Assembly: GCA_910589415.1 (NCBI GenBank) | Contig: OU342630.1 | Coordinates: 77,496,186 to 77,560,185, forward strand | Direction: 5' to 3' | DNA length: 64,000 nt | Source of the DNA: Malachius bipustulatus | Taxonomy: Eukaryota > Arthropoda > Insecta > Coleoptera > Melyridae | In this document: in pieces, positions 43,338 through 54,454 of the stretch | Layout of the letters: each line of letters opens with the position of its first letter | Numbering within the stretch: position 1 is the stretch's first letter | The notes under the pieces: model-generated | What the model saw: the letters and a program-made list of their open reading frames with translations, nothing else | Told to the model about the DNA's origin: nothing | Databases searched by the model: none | Position numbers and translations under genes: made by a program

Positions 43338-44239
43338 GTGAGTCAGAGAATTTCTCGGATCAAGAACGAGATATCGAAGAGCAGCTGGAAGTCATAAGCC
43401 CGGAAGGGAACAATGAAGAATACCAAGAAACGGATAGTGCAAAGACTCCGTCTTCTCAGAAGGACGTGGGCTTACTTTCATTATTACAAAAGAAAGGCAA
43501 TGAGTCAGAGGGACCAGCACTGGACCCGGATATTTCGGAAATAATGACACATCTCGTAATTAAAGGTTTAGAGAAGGATGTCCGAAAACAGACCATTGAA
43601 TCTTATCCGAATCCAATGGGATGTAAAGCTTTGATACCGCCAGAGATTAATGCTGAAGTAAAAGCTTGTCTAACCACATCGGTATTACGGCAAGATATTT
43701 TTTTAGTAGGACTACAAAAACAGATCGCTGCTGGGTTAAGTGCCTTGTCATTACCATTGAACGAGGCTTACTTATCGACAAAAATTAACCCAACAGATAA
43801 GAACCAAAATGATTTCGAAAATATGGGAGACCAGTTGAAATTATTTGCCGATGTTTTTTATGCCATATCAAACCATCGACGGTTTCTTATAGTCCCCTTA
43901 TTAGATCCTTCAGTGAGGGAGATATTGGAAAATCGACCCGTAGATAATTTATTGTTCGGCGAAAATTTTCCGGAAAGGTTAAAGAATTTTAAGGAAGAAA
44001 AGAAGGTTGGTTCATTAATCAAGAAGAAAGAGGTGAAAATTGAGAAACAGCAACCAAGAAGATTAGCAGGTCCTTCATCGGCGTCAAGGGCAGGAGTAGC
44101 AGGACATTCAACGTATCGAACAACGGGAACACCGGGACGCAATACCAATTTTTTATCCAACCGCCGTCAATTGCCGCGGACTCGCTACAAGAAAGAAGAA
44201 GGAAGGCAACTGCAGAAACGACGATCCTACCATCAATAA
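43338..44239 (+). CDS. DIRS Gag-like protein, main exon
   Basis: The open frame (an ATG at 43295 lies in it, but probably within the intron) gives about 300 residues. An acidic leader (ESENFSDQERDIEEQ) is followed by the conserved DIRS Gag core: IMTHLVIKGLEKDVRKQ, CKALIPPEINAEVKACL, LQKQIAAGLSALSLPLNEA, LKLFADVFYAISNHRRFLIV, DPSVREILENRPVDNLLFG and FPERLKNFKEEKK, then a basic, S/R/G-rich tail. Gag would assemble the RNA-protein particle. It ends at TAA 44237-44239, overlapping the RT frame, which is in the -1 phase. Confidence 0.8.
44149..44155 (+). promoter_or_regulatory. Candidate -1 ribosomal frameshift heptamer T TTT TTA
   Basis: TTTTTTA starts on the third base of a gag codon, i.e. X XXY YYZ phase, the classical -1 slippery site. 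The -1 frame from here is open through to RT-RNase H with no stop. After a 5-base spacer, CCGC (44161-44164) can pair with GCGG (44176-44179), a small G+C-rich stem in an A/T-rich context. Confidence 0.55.
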
Positions 44240-46152
44240 ACCATCAGGTACCTGAAAAATATGCTGGCCGCTTGTCGAAGTATTTAGATAAGTGGTCAAC
44301 TATTAGTAGTAACAAGACCATTCTGTCCTGGCTTTCAGGGTACAAGTTACCATTTATTCGTAAACCGGTACAGCTAGTCATACCTAGTGAAAATTCAAAT
44401 CAAATTAATGAAGAAAAACTAATAGACAGTTTAAGAAAACTATTTAAAATCGGAGCAATCTCCGAATCTGATTCGCAATCGAATCAGTTCATATCATCCT
44501 TTTTTCTTGTACCCAAAACAGATGGTTCTAGTAGATTTATTTTAAATTTAAAAAAATTGAACTGTTTTATAGAACCTCCGCATTTCAAAATGGAGGATTA
44601 TAGGACAGTACTTCAATTAGTCTATAAAGATTGTTTTTTTACAAAACTGGATCTCAAGGATGCATATTTCTTGATTCCGATTCATAAAGAATTTAGAAAA
44701 TTTTTATCGTTTAGATTCAAAAAAAAGATTTATTCGTTTAATTGTCTTCCATTTGGGCTCTCTGTGGCACCATATATTTTTACGAAAATTTTAAGACCGG
44801 TTGTGAAATTTCTAAGAACAAAAGACATTACTTGTGTGGCATATCTCGATGACATAATTATAATCAGCAAAACGAGAAAAGATGCACAAATTGAAGTAGA
44901 ATTTACAAAAAAATTTCTAGAATCATTAGGGTTCATAATAAATTTGGAAAAGAGTTCATTGGTACCTTCAAAACAATGTAGATATCTAGGTTTCGAATTT
45001 GATTCCAAAAAAATGATAATTAGGTTGCCAGAGGAAAAGAAAAGATCCATTTTAGAATCTTTAAAGAAACTTTTACAAAAAAACAAAACATCCATTGAAA
45101 ATTTTGCTCAAATGTTAGGTAAATTGGTGGCCGCTTGTCCAACAACACCATACGGTAAAGTACATTTAAAAAGTTTAGAAAGAAAAAAATTTCTAGCCCT
45201 AAGTCGCAGCTATCAGAACTACAAAGTAACAATGGATGTTTGCGTTGCCATTAAGATAGATCTTAGATGGTGGTTTAAAACAATTTCAAATAATAAAGGC
45301 ATGAGTATAGTAAAGAATAGAGAATTCACTTTAGAAATTTTTTCCGATGCATCAACAACTGGCTGGGGAGCGTATTGTCAAGGTCAATCCACTCACGGTT
45401 TTTGGGATATTTTAGAAAAATCCAACCATATTAATTACCTGGAATTGTTAGCCGCACTTAACGCGGTGGCGTCATTCGCATGTAGCAGTTTCAACTGCTC
45501 CATACTACTTCGGGTAGATAATACGACTGCTATCTCCTGTATTAATCGCATGGGTAGCGTCAGATTCAATAAATTAAACAAAATTACAAAAAAATTATGG
45601 GAATGGTGCGAGACTAGAAACGTTTTCATTTTTGCCTCGTATATTAATACAAAGGATAATATTTTTGCCGATCGGGAGTCTCGATCATTCAATATTGAAA
45701 CCGAATACGAATTATCAGACGATGCTTACAGAAAAATTTGTTCTCATTTTGGAACACCCACCATCGATTTGTTCGCGACAAAATTAAACACAAAGTGTGA
45801 GCGTTATATATCATGGAAACCAGACCCGAAAGCATTAAGGGTCGATGCATTTACAGTTCCTTGGACAAGAGAATATTTTTATGCATTTCCACCATTTTGT
45901 ATGATTTCAAAATGCTTATCAAAGATTGCCAATGAGGGCGCAAAGGGAATAATGGTGGTTCCGCATTGGGACAGCCAACCATGGTATCCCTTGTTTAAAA
46001 AGATGTTAATATCGGATTCGTTAATATTCAAACCCAATAAAACTTTGCTTTTATCACCTTTCAGGGAGAGTCATCCTTTGTGGAAGCACCTTACCCTGGA
46101 GGCAGGGGTTTTATCAACCAGTCATATATCAACAGAGGACTTCCAGAGATAG
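44155..46152 (+). CDS. DIRS reverse transcriptase-RNase H
   Basis: There is no convincing ATG; the frame is open from at least the slippery heptamer, through QPPSIAADSLQERRRK and VPEKYAGRLSKYLDKW, to TAG at 46150-46152. Counting from a TTG at 44272 (626 residues), the RT spans about 40-290: FFLVPKTDGSSRFILNLKKL, TKLDLKDAYFLIPIH, LPFGLSVAPYIFTKI, YLDD at 191-194, and CRYLGFEFDS. RNase H spans about 355-480: IFSDASTTGWGAY (D359), LELLAALNAV, LLRVDNTTA, DNIFADRESR. A C-terminal extension (PTIDLFATKLNTKCERY, VDAFTVPW, GIMVVPHW) is typical of DIRS and Ngaro proteins. All catalytic carboxylates seem present. The enzyme copies the element RNA. Confidence 0.9.
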   Translation: MQPPSIAADSLQERRRKATAETTILPSINHQVPEKYAGRLSKYLDKWSTISSNKTILSWLSGYKLPFIRKPVQLVIPSENSNQINEEKLIDSLRKLFKIGAISESDSQSNQFISSFFLVPKTDGSSRFILNLKKLNCFIEPPHFKMEDYRTVLQLVYKDCFFTKLDLKDAYFLIPIHKEFRKFLSFRFKKKIYSFNCLPFGLSVAPYIFTKILRPVVKFLRTKDITCVAYLDDIIIISKTRKDAQIEVEFTKKFLESLGFIINLEKSSLVPSKQCRYLGFEFDSKKMIIRLPEEKKRSILESLKKLLQKNKTSIENFAQMLGKLVAACPTTPYGKVHLKSLERKKFLALSRSYQNYKVTMDVCVAIKIDLRWWFKTISNNKGMSIVKNREFTLEIFSDASTTGWGAYCQGQSTHGFWDILEKSNHINYLELLAALNAVASFACSSFNCSILLRVDNTTAISCINRMGSVRFNKLNKITKKLWEWCETRNVFIFASYINTKDNIFADRESRSFNIETEYELSDDAYRKICSHFGTPTIDLFATKLNTKCERYISWKPDPKALRVDAFTVPWTREYFYAFPPFCMISKCLSKIANEGAKGIMVVPHWDSQPWYPLFKKMLISDSLIFKPNKTLLLSPFRESHPLWKHLTLEAGVLSTSHISTEDFQR

Positions 46153-47089
46153 CAATCTCACATATTGTATCTTCCATTGCAAAAAGTACACTAATGCAGT
46201 ATAATATATATTTCAGAAAGTGGTGGAGATTTTGCCAAATTAGATTGGAAAACCCTTTTTTTGTATTCACTAGAATGGATTATCTATTTTTTATCCGAAC
46301 AAGTTGAGGGGGGCGCCTCGTACTCTACAGTAAATTCTCAATATGCAGCCCTTTCTTTAGTTTTTACAATAGAAGGCAATGACAAAAATATTTTTAAAAG
46401 ATTCTTGAGAGGAATATATAAGAATAAGCCCCCAAAGCCAAAGTATCAGACAACTTGGGACCCCCTACCGGTTTTAAATTATATCGAAACGATATATCCG
46501 TTAATGGAGGTTTCAATTCAGAAATTAACTCAGAAATTGGTTACATTATTAGCACTAATTACCGGGCATCGAATACAAACTTTGTCCAAAATTCGACTAT
46601 CCAATATTTTACGCCACGAAGATAGATTAGAAATAAAAATACCGGATTTAATAAAGACTTCAAGTCATAAAAATTATCAACCGTCATTAATTATACCGTA
46701 TTTCCGGGAAAATCCAAAATTATGTTTAGCTACAGTAATTGATGTGTATATAGAAAGAACACGAAGAATTAGATCAGAAAATACAGATTTCTTGATATTG
46801 ACTTATAAGGCCCCTATACATCCAGCAACAACTCAAAGAATCAGTAAGTGGATAAAAATCACTTTAGCAGAGAGCGGCGTGAATATTTCTCAGTACTCTA
46901 GCTATACTTAGTACAAGACATGCCTCTACGTCTGCGGCCTATAGGGCCGGAGTTTCGATTGAAGCAATTAGAAAAGCCGCTGGATGGACAGAGAAGAGCC
47001 AGACCTTTAATAAATTTTATAATAGGCCCCTGAGTACAGATCCTACAATTTTTGCTAAGGGAGTGTTATCAAACAGTCAAAAAAAGTAA
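46080..47089 (+). pseudogene. DIRS tyrosine recombinase, two frameshifts
   Basis: The reading overlaps the end of RT. First segment (46080-46255): ISHIVSSIAKSTLMQYNIYF and WWRFCQIRLENPF, a core-binding SAM-like domain. A frame change in a T7 run (46256-46262) leads into the second segment, SLEWIIYFLSEQVEGGASYS through LALITGHRIQTLSKIRLSNI with the first catalytic arginine (46570-46572), to NISQYSSYT. A second change near 46905-46912 leads to STRHASTSAAYRAGV, IRKAAGWTEKSQTFNKFYN with the nucleophilic tyrosine at 47018-47020, ending at 47089. R, the RH pair and Y are all there, so the catalytic set is intact apart from the two indels. The enzyme would integrate circular element DNA without target duplication. 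Confidence 0.85.
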
Positions 47090-47324
47090 AAAAGAAAAGG
47101 ATTTAAATGATTTTTGTATTTTTAGTCATATTCCTAATTAAGTAGATATAAGTTGCCTTAATTGTTCACATAATTATGTGGTTATAATATAACTTGCTAT
47201 TCTTATGTTTTCATTTATTTAAAAATAAATAAAGGAAGGAATAAATATATACATTATATTATATATTTATCTACAAACTTGGTAAGTGTCTAGATCGTCT
47301 AAAAATTATTGCTTTAAACATCTA

Positions 47325-47440
47325 CCACCTGTAAATCGGAGAGCGGCGACACGACATATAATAAAATGATCAATTGACTTACCTTAAGGAAAATTGATCC
47401 ATATTATATGAGTGTCGCCGCTCGAAGATTTACAAACCCA
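47325..47440 (+). repeat. DIRS internal complementary region
   Basis: CACCTGTAAATCGGAGAGCG then GCGACACGACATATAAT is the complement of the left end, and ATATTATATGAGTGTCGCCG then CTCGAAGATTTACA the complement of the right end, joined by AAAATGATCAATTGACTTAC and neighbours. This is the template segment thought to allow circularisation of DIRS DNA. Confidence 0.85.
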
Positions 47441-47487
47441 CCCTCGAACCTACCCAATAAAGACGATCTAGACTTCCCAGAAAAAAC

Positions 47488-47690
47488 TGTAATGGCTATT
47501 AGAGGACCAGTGATGGACGTTCCGAAGGGCCAGGGACCAGAGTGGGGGAGTTTCTTTAAAATACGTGGAATGTGTGCACCCAAAACCTGTTACTACCACC
47601 TGTAAATCTTCGAGCGGCGACACTCATATAATATGGATCAATTTTCCTTAAGGTAAGTCAATTGATCATTTTATTATTTATTTATTTATT
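47488..47690 (+). repeat. DIRS right inverted terminal repeat and end
   Basis: Complementary to 41796-41935 up to the GAGCGGCGACAC word (about 47625), then to the joining segment of the internal complementary region (ATGGATCAATTTTCCTTAAG then GTAAGTCAATTGATCAT). The following (ATTT)n run probably lies outside. Confidence 0.85.
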
Positions 47691-47949
47691 TATATTATCG
47701 TGTCTCGACTTCACTGGTCATCGACACAGGTACGCCTGATATTATATATCTATATAATAATATAATATTTTACAGGGATGTGATGTTGCAGGGGATTGCT
47801 TCCTGGCTTCCTGTGGCGATCGTAGCAAGCTGCTATGTTGTTCACTAACGTTTCCGGTGCAATATATCTTTGTTACTAGTCTGTGTTTAGATTAGGTGAT
47901 ACAGGCGTGATTATTTAAGAAAGCTGGTCGATCACTGATTCATACTGAC

Positions 47950-48410
47950 CTGGTGATCCGAGGATCTCCTTCAGACGTCTTCCCAAGCCGAATTTTTGGC
48001 GAGGGTCTTGATATTTAGTACATTCTAGGAGAAGATTCTATCATGAGAGCAGATTGATTGCAATGTTGATAGGTGGGGGTGGTGCTGGATGCTATTAGAT
48101 GATCGTGGGTTAGGCGGGTATGACCGATTCTTAATCTTAGTACTATGATCTTGTCTCTTCTGGTCATCTATTCTAATTTCTCGTTTCTCGTCGGTTCTAT
48201 TGATTTCAGCTTGATGTTAGACCTGCCCCATTCGATTTGTCATTTAAATGTGGTCTCTTTCCTGAATTTCGCCTGATTTGGGGGGTTGAATGTTTCTAAC
48301 TGGTAGATCTATTGAGGTTGCGTCTTTGGCGGCTTGGTCAGATAATTCGTTACCCGGTATTCCAGTATGCGATGAAACCCATGGGTTCAAACGAATCTCC
48401 GTTGTCATAA
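47950..48410 (-). pseudogene. I/Jockey-type non-LTR retrotransposon fragment (RNase H end and C-terminus)
   Basis: Minus-strand WVSSHTGIPGNELSDQAAKD (about 48290-48375) is the conserved end of the RNase H domain of I- and Jockey-related elements (W..SH.GI.GNE.AD..AK). Further downstream, in other frames, are a K/R-rich stretch and RDKIIVLRLRIGHTRLTH, HDHLIASSTTPTYQHC, and a degenerate C-terminus to about 47950, also typical. Several stops are present and all domains upstream of the RNase H end are missing. The break is at a short inverted repeat (48389-48439). Confidence 0.75.
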
Positions 48411-48439
48411 TCCGCAATTTATGACAACGGAGATTCGTT
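48389..48439. repeat. Perfect inverted repeat at the 5' break of the non-LTR fragment
   Basis: ACGAATCTCCGTTGTCATAA and its complement TTATGACAACGGAGATTCGT are separated by eight bases. The left arm is part of the RNase H coding sequence; the right arm is a short inverted duplication, as produced by template switching during target-primed reverse transcription. Confidence 0.8.
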
Positions 48440-48549
48440 TGACGGAAAGCAGGTGCGATTTCTCGTGTATTTTTTGACCTATGGGGTGAAAAATACATTT
48501 TTTTGCATATAAAGGTGTTCAAAAGATAGCAGCCTTTATAGAATTGCAA

Positions 48550-50370
48550 ACATTTCAGTTATTCTTCTTCTTATTAAGTCATGGGGCAAACCAGCCCCAG
48601 AGACGAGCTAGGCAGTAAAATCCTCAGTTAATAGACTTTTGTGCATTGTAAAACACATTGAACTGGAAGGATACGATAAGCCTATATGACTGCAGCATCA
48701 GGGAGTACAAAACCGTCTTCCATATTTAGCTACAACAAACCAACAAACAAACCCACCATCTTCCTAATCTGCATTCTGTTGAGATGCGGTACTTCTTTGG
48801 CGATACTTTGAGGAGGTGCTTTCATCATTGCTTCGCCGTGTTTATTTCCTGGTGTACATGACTTCAATATGCTCTAGGTACCGTGTTTCTTTGGATGGCA
48901 AAACTGATTGGGGTCAAAAAAATTCTGCAGCGCCTGTTACAAGCTTGTTCCAACGTAATATTATAGAACTATATCATAGTTTCATATTTTCATAAAATAG
49001 GTTTTACACTAATATAGATATAACTTATTAGTGATAACTGAATCATACTTGTATTGTATTGTAATCACGCTTCGCTGTGTAATTATTATTTCAAACGGTA
49101 TCTTATTACACACATATTTGACATTTTAGATTGATTAAGATTTATCTGCAATAATTTATTGTTAATTATTTAATTAACGATTAAAACTTCTGTATTGCTT
49201 CAGTAACTGCTTCAGTAATTTCCTTTTTTCTTCGTACCATTCGACAAGCGAAAGTATGAATATAGATATAGCCTTTGGTACTGTTGCATGAATCATGATC
49301 GTGGAATAATAATACGCCTGACAATTCTTTATCCCGATCAGTTTAATTTATTTAATAAAAGTCCGTATTAGACGATAAAACTATAACGTATTGAGTCGTT
49401 AGCTGTAATTATTGCTGTAAAGTGGGAAGGATTGGACTTGATATTATAGACACTTAACGCGTGTAATGCGTTAAATTGAATTGTGACCTCCAGGTTAATA
49501 TTTTCACAGAAGGTGACCACGCTGTCTGCTTATAATATATTCTATGTACCCATGTCTCTGTCCTCTATGTATTTCCCTAATATTTCTTTCTGCTACCTAG
49601 TTAAATAAAATACGGTTGTCATGTTAATAACACACACACACGACACCGTTGGTGATGCTAAAAATGTTTGCTTTGGTAATTGCCGGAAACAATGGCTAAG
49701 CGTTTGCTCAATCGATATTTAATTATCGTATTAATTAACACGTCTAAAGGTGATAACATTTAGGTACTTTTTATGTGATTATGTCGAAATTATATTAATT
49801 TAAATTACACCACTTAACAATTATTGGTAAGTACCCTTATAGTAAACTATTTTGAGGAACGAGATTGCTCAATATGCTCCTGCGGGCGTGCGATTAAATA
49901 CAATTTCGTGAAAGAGAATATTTTCATACACAAAAGAAATCAATTAAACGTTTGAATATCCGACAGGGAAGAAAATTCTGGATTATTAGGAGTCAATATG
50001 AATACTTTTCACTGTTTTTGGATTCTTACAAAAATGATCTGCTGAATTAAAAAATCTAAGTCATCCTTTAGAATTAGATGAATGATGTTCCTTTTTTTGT
50101 ATTCCTCACATATCCACGTCTGTTCACGTTCATTTTTTTTAACTTTGCACAATGTTTTTGCTAAAAAAATACTCGTCATATTTATCAATACTCGTTCCGT
50201 TTATTCTTGGCTGATTGTTATTTCTCCTAGTCTACTCTAGCTGTTTTCTATGTCCTGCTTCTCCTTCTCCTTCATAATTTCTCGAAGAAAGTTCGTGTGC
50301 TCTTTCATTCCTGATTCCCTGAAAGCATCCTTTTAACAAGGTTACTGACATCAAGTCTTCCCGTCTGATT
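48550..50370. other. A+T-rich spacer
   Basis: Short (AC)n at about 49630-49642. No gene, hairpin or element was recognised. Confidence 0.4.
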
Positions 50371-50379
50371 TTTCACCTA

Positions 50380-51235
50380 GTCTCTGTCCCTGTCTCATCT
50401 GCGGCAGTGAAAAGTCCTGCTCTTTGCAGTATACCAGCAGGCATCGGAGCGTACCTTTCGTATTCTCAGTAGGTGGGACCCAAAGACGCCATGACCAGAG
50501 AGGCCCTGCGACGTGTAATAATTGACTCTTTGCTCAGAACCCACGGTTCGATCTTCGAGATTAGGCTCCTGGACCAAGCTCCATCAGGATTCGTTTGGCA
50601 TTTCGCTTGCTCTCGACTTCTGACCTTCTTGATGAGCTGTGTTCTGGTCCTCTTATGAAGGCTGGCTCTCTCATCATAAGCCTCCTTCCTGACTCTGGCT
50701 TGTTTTTCAATAGGCAAGACCCCCGTTTACCTGTAACCTGTAGAGCCTCAATGGATATTCTACGATATCCAGATGTTATACCCTTATTAGCAGCTGTCTT
50801 TGCAATGATACGAGGATTTTCCTGTGTCTATTGATCCGGAGGACCGGGTACCATACTACTGCCGCATATAGCACCATCGAAGTGACCACCCCAGTGAGGA
50901 TTTTTTTCTCATTGATTTGGTCCTCCAATCCTATGCGTTAATCCGCTTATCGCCCTCCACATTTTCCTCGCTTTGGCTTCTCACTCTTCTCCGCCGCGAG
51001 CCGAGGCCCACCTGTTTCAGTCACTCATACGCTATAGCAACGCCCCAATTCCCCTTCGCTGCAATTTGTCTTGCTCTTCAGTATCAGTACGATTTCGTCC
51101 GCGTAAATGCCACAAGTTTCACTCCTTTAGGCCACAGGACGCCATCGTACAAGACATTGCATCGGGTCGGTCCCAGGATCGACCCCTGTGGAACCCGACC
51201 AGACACCTTCTGAGATTTCCATCACCTAAGATTTG
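50380..51235 (-). pseudogene. R1/LOA-like non-LTR reverse transcriptase fragment
   Basis: Minus-strand RVPQGSILGPTRCNVLYDGV (about 51148-51207) is the RT motif G[VI]PQGS.LGP..WN..YD of R1-related elements. It is followed in broken frames by degenerate thumb-like sequence and a basic stretch (KQARVRKEAYDERASLHKRT) toward the C-terminus, ending near a CPxC-poor tail at 50380-50480. The YADD box is not recoverable (the expected position reads FTRTK), and there are many stops, so it is dead. The region is noticeably richer in G+C than its surroundings. Confidence 0.65.
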
Positions 51236-54200
51236 TTGTTTACATTTATTTCAGGTTTTTTTTTTATGGAGAATATTTTATCAGTGTTTCTATTATATTA
51301 TTAATCATTACTATTATTAAAAACAATAGTAACCGAGGTTGTGAAAATGAGTTCCGAAAATGAGTTCTTCAAATGTCGAGCTGTGATTGAGCGGAGGAAA
51401 CTCGAACTTTCTCTCATCGCATGGGACATGTACGTCATTAATTGATTGAAATTATCAGTATAAAGAACGTATTACTTGATGGTCGAAGAGAAAAAACTTT
51501 TCAGACTTTATCTGTTGATAAAATGTCCAATTAGTATTGAGACATTTTGAGTAACGTTAGCATGGTAGAGATATCAAGGAATTCCTAGGATTTCATATTT
51601 CCAATCAGTTTATACGCATTAAGCGGTCCCAAGAAGGAAATTGTAAAACTAGAGGTATCTCAATATGCACATGTAGGTATTTTTTTTGGTACCAGTCTTA
51701 TAAACATTGAAACACATTCCTGGCAATGAAGTACAAAGTAAGCATAGTCACATTCCAAGTTTACCAGCATGAAAATCAAAGACGTTTAGCGGACCAGATT
51801 GGACAAGAATGTATTGGAAAGAGCATCGCGTACCTATGCGAGAATATATAAACTCTTTGAGCCACACGCAAACCCGTAATCTCAACCTGTCCGAGGGCAA
51901 ATAAATGCTACTCTAATGAAATTAAAATTCATTTATTCCTGAACATTATCTGACTGCAGACAGATTCTATAAGAAGGGTGCATTAACTAATTAATTGCCG
52001 CTATCAGCCAACTAATACTCTTATTAATGTCTGTGGAGACAGATACAGCTGTTTCACTACTGTTTACAAGCAAATTCAACCAACTTAGTTTTTTTTATAT
52101 TTTATTTTTTTCAGTCGTTTTATTTACAATGTGTCAGTATTCATTGCGACTTTCGGGAATATTTGAATCTAAATCGTAATACTTATAGAATTATTGCGAT
52201 AAGCAATTTGACTTGAGTAAAGAAACATTACACAGAGTACCTATAGAGTAATAGAAAAAAGAACTGTGATAAAAAAAGCCACCGAATCAACTTCCCTCAA
52301 CGATCCGTCTTCTCCTCCTACCCTCCCCCACCCTCACTTTTACTCCCATTCTCTCTCCCCCCCTCCCTACTGATTTGGATAAGAGTGAGTTAATCTCGCT
52401 TATTAATATATTTCTTATCTTTATAGACCAGACCTTTAAACAATTCTTGCAAATCAATTTACTCGCGAAAAAAATGTAATACCACCGCATGCCAATAAAC
52501 GTAAATATCTATCAGTAATCAAATAATGATCACAAACCCAGAGACATCAACGTACACGTAAGTGGTAACCAGCTTTACGTGTAAAGAATTCCTTTCCTAA
52601 GTTTAATGTAAAAAATACTTAATGAAAAAGATTAATTAATTAAAAATAATTAAAAAAATTAAATTAAAAAAAATAAAAATGCAAATAATGTAAAGAAGAT
52701 GTAAAGAATGTAAATAATAGAAAATAGGGTTATGGTATATGTTGTTTTGGTTTTGTTTTTATTTTTTGTTACTGGAAAAATAATTGTTCATGTTATTTAA
52801 TGCTTATGGAAATTGAAATCCCACCACCCCTATAACTGCTTATAAGCATAAACATAAAAATAACGTTGCATTGTTTACATTGTTTATATTCGTTCCATTT
52901 TTTACAATTTAACCCTTAAGAGGTAATATGACACATCCTATAATTTCCAAGAGAAGAGGATAACATCAATCTCCGGCCCTCCTGACAGAGACTCCCCTGA
53001 AAGTATACAAACTTCACAAATCACACAAGCCAATTTATGAAACAGTTACATTGAAGTGGCTGAGTTGCCCATGAAATGTCTTACTTTCAAATGGAGAGAG
53101 AAGAATAAGAAGAAGAGAGAATTAGGTGACAATGCAAATGATTTTCGTGTAGATGCTAGTAGATGCTATTAACAAGCTAGAATTTGACTAAATTGGAAGT
53201 ATTCCTATACATTTGCTGCAAGCTGCAATGGTAACACACTCAGCTTCCAATTTTACTTGAAGTAGCATGTCTTTACTTGTAGTTCGTATTTGGCTTTCGT
53301 TTCAGTAATATTAGAGGCTATTTTTCCCTTGAAGATTTTGCATTAAATTATACATTGTTATGAGGAGCAAATGTAAAACGTGACAACAAGGTGGTTGATG
53401 ATGATTGATGGCGACGCCTTGACGCAATTGTTTTTGCGTCGTCAACTATTTGGCCCTAATCGCAATTGGTCGAGAATCAGAATTCAGTGATTCTCATAAC
53501 GATGAACACGAACATTCGAGCAACAAATAGATTAGTAAATTTTTTACTGAACATGAAAATCAGTAGCAGTTCAGATAGCTCAAAAACTACAAACTCTCAA
53601 TACTTCTTATTGTTGGTCAAATCAGATAAGTCAAGCCAGCAACACAGGACATGGGTCAATTATGCTTGTTTTAGAAGCCACAACAAGCCAACGCTGTTTT
53701 TCAATAGACTGAATTAGTTTTCAAAGAATAAACAATACTGGAGACTGCTGCGACTTTCGTTGGAATAGTTGCACAATTAGCATCCTATGACCTTAAGAAA
53801 CAATCGAACAATCAATTATATCATCCAGCAGCACCTAAATTAGTTCATAAAAACACAGAAACACGAAACAGAGCTGACATTGATTTTTCACAGACGTTAT
53901 CTCAGATCTGAAATTAGTGAATATGCGTAACACCCACCGAAGTAATGCAACATTAATATGGATATACTTCATGTATGTGGCTATATGCATACAATGTGAT
54001 TGATTTATAAGACATCTATCACTCTAGAAATCAGGCAAGTCATCGAGTAGTTCCTGTATTCCACAGAACAGTAATCTGCCTCTGGTGGCTAAGCGGCTTA
54101 CCTACCAGCTACTCGCATATATCCGTGTGTTAATACGACTTCTGAATAGATATCGGTTTTTTTATAAATCAATTCTGACAGAAAGAAATATTACTGGCCT

Positions 54201-54450
54201 TGATATCAATGAGAAAATTAAGGTTTATCCTGTAATCTTGAAGATTTATATTGTTTCAGTTGTACAATGAAATTACTGCTGCTAGAGGAAAAAATTCCAG
54301 CGTTGTTACTAATAGCAGTCACGTCACTTTATTATAAATTTTTTAATGTAGAAGTCAGCCTCACAACTGCCATGCATTTATTTTTACTGTATGCAGAAGA
54401 AAGTCAAGTTGTAAATAAATAAATAAGTGCGAAAACATTATTTAAGTTGT
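51236..54450. other. A+T-rich spacer with a polypyrimidine tract
   Basis: A C/T-only-like tract lies at about 52305-52370. A TGGCTAAGCGG A-box-like word at 54086 has no B box. No gene was recognised. Confidence 0.4.
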
Positions 54451-54454
54451 TGAA

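Larger units (their letters stand above)
41793..47690 (+). mobile_element. DIRS-type tyrosine-recombinase retrotransposon, nearly complete, 5.9 kb
   Basis: The element has the DIRS architecture: inverted terminal repeats (41793-41935 and 47488-47637), gag, overlapping RT-RNase H, overlapping tyrosine recombinase, and an internal complementary region (about 47325-47440) combining complements of the extreme left and right ends. It lacks any LTR and any integrase, as the family does. No methyltransferase domain is evident. The gag has an intron. The only clear lesions are one extra A in gag exon 1 and two frame changes in the recombinase. Confidence 0.9.

Noticed and set aside
43858..44160. 100-codon antisense frame within DIRS gag
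   Set aside because: Shadow of the gag coding strand; no independent signature.
47408..47605. 65-codon frame in the DIRS right end
   Set aside because: Translation of the inverted terminal repeat and ICR; the sequence is constrained as repeat, not as protein.
50917..51320. Plus-strand frames of 98 and 115 codons
   Set aside because: Antisense shadows of the R1-like RT fragment, which matches conserved motifs on the minus strand.
54084..54097. A-box-like GGTGGCTAAGCGGC
   Set aside because: No B box or cloverleaf downstream, so neither tRNA nor SINE can be supported.
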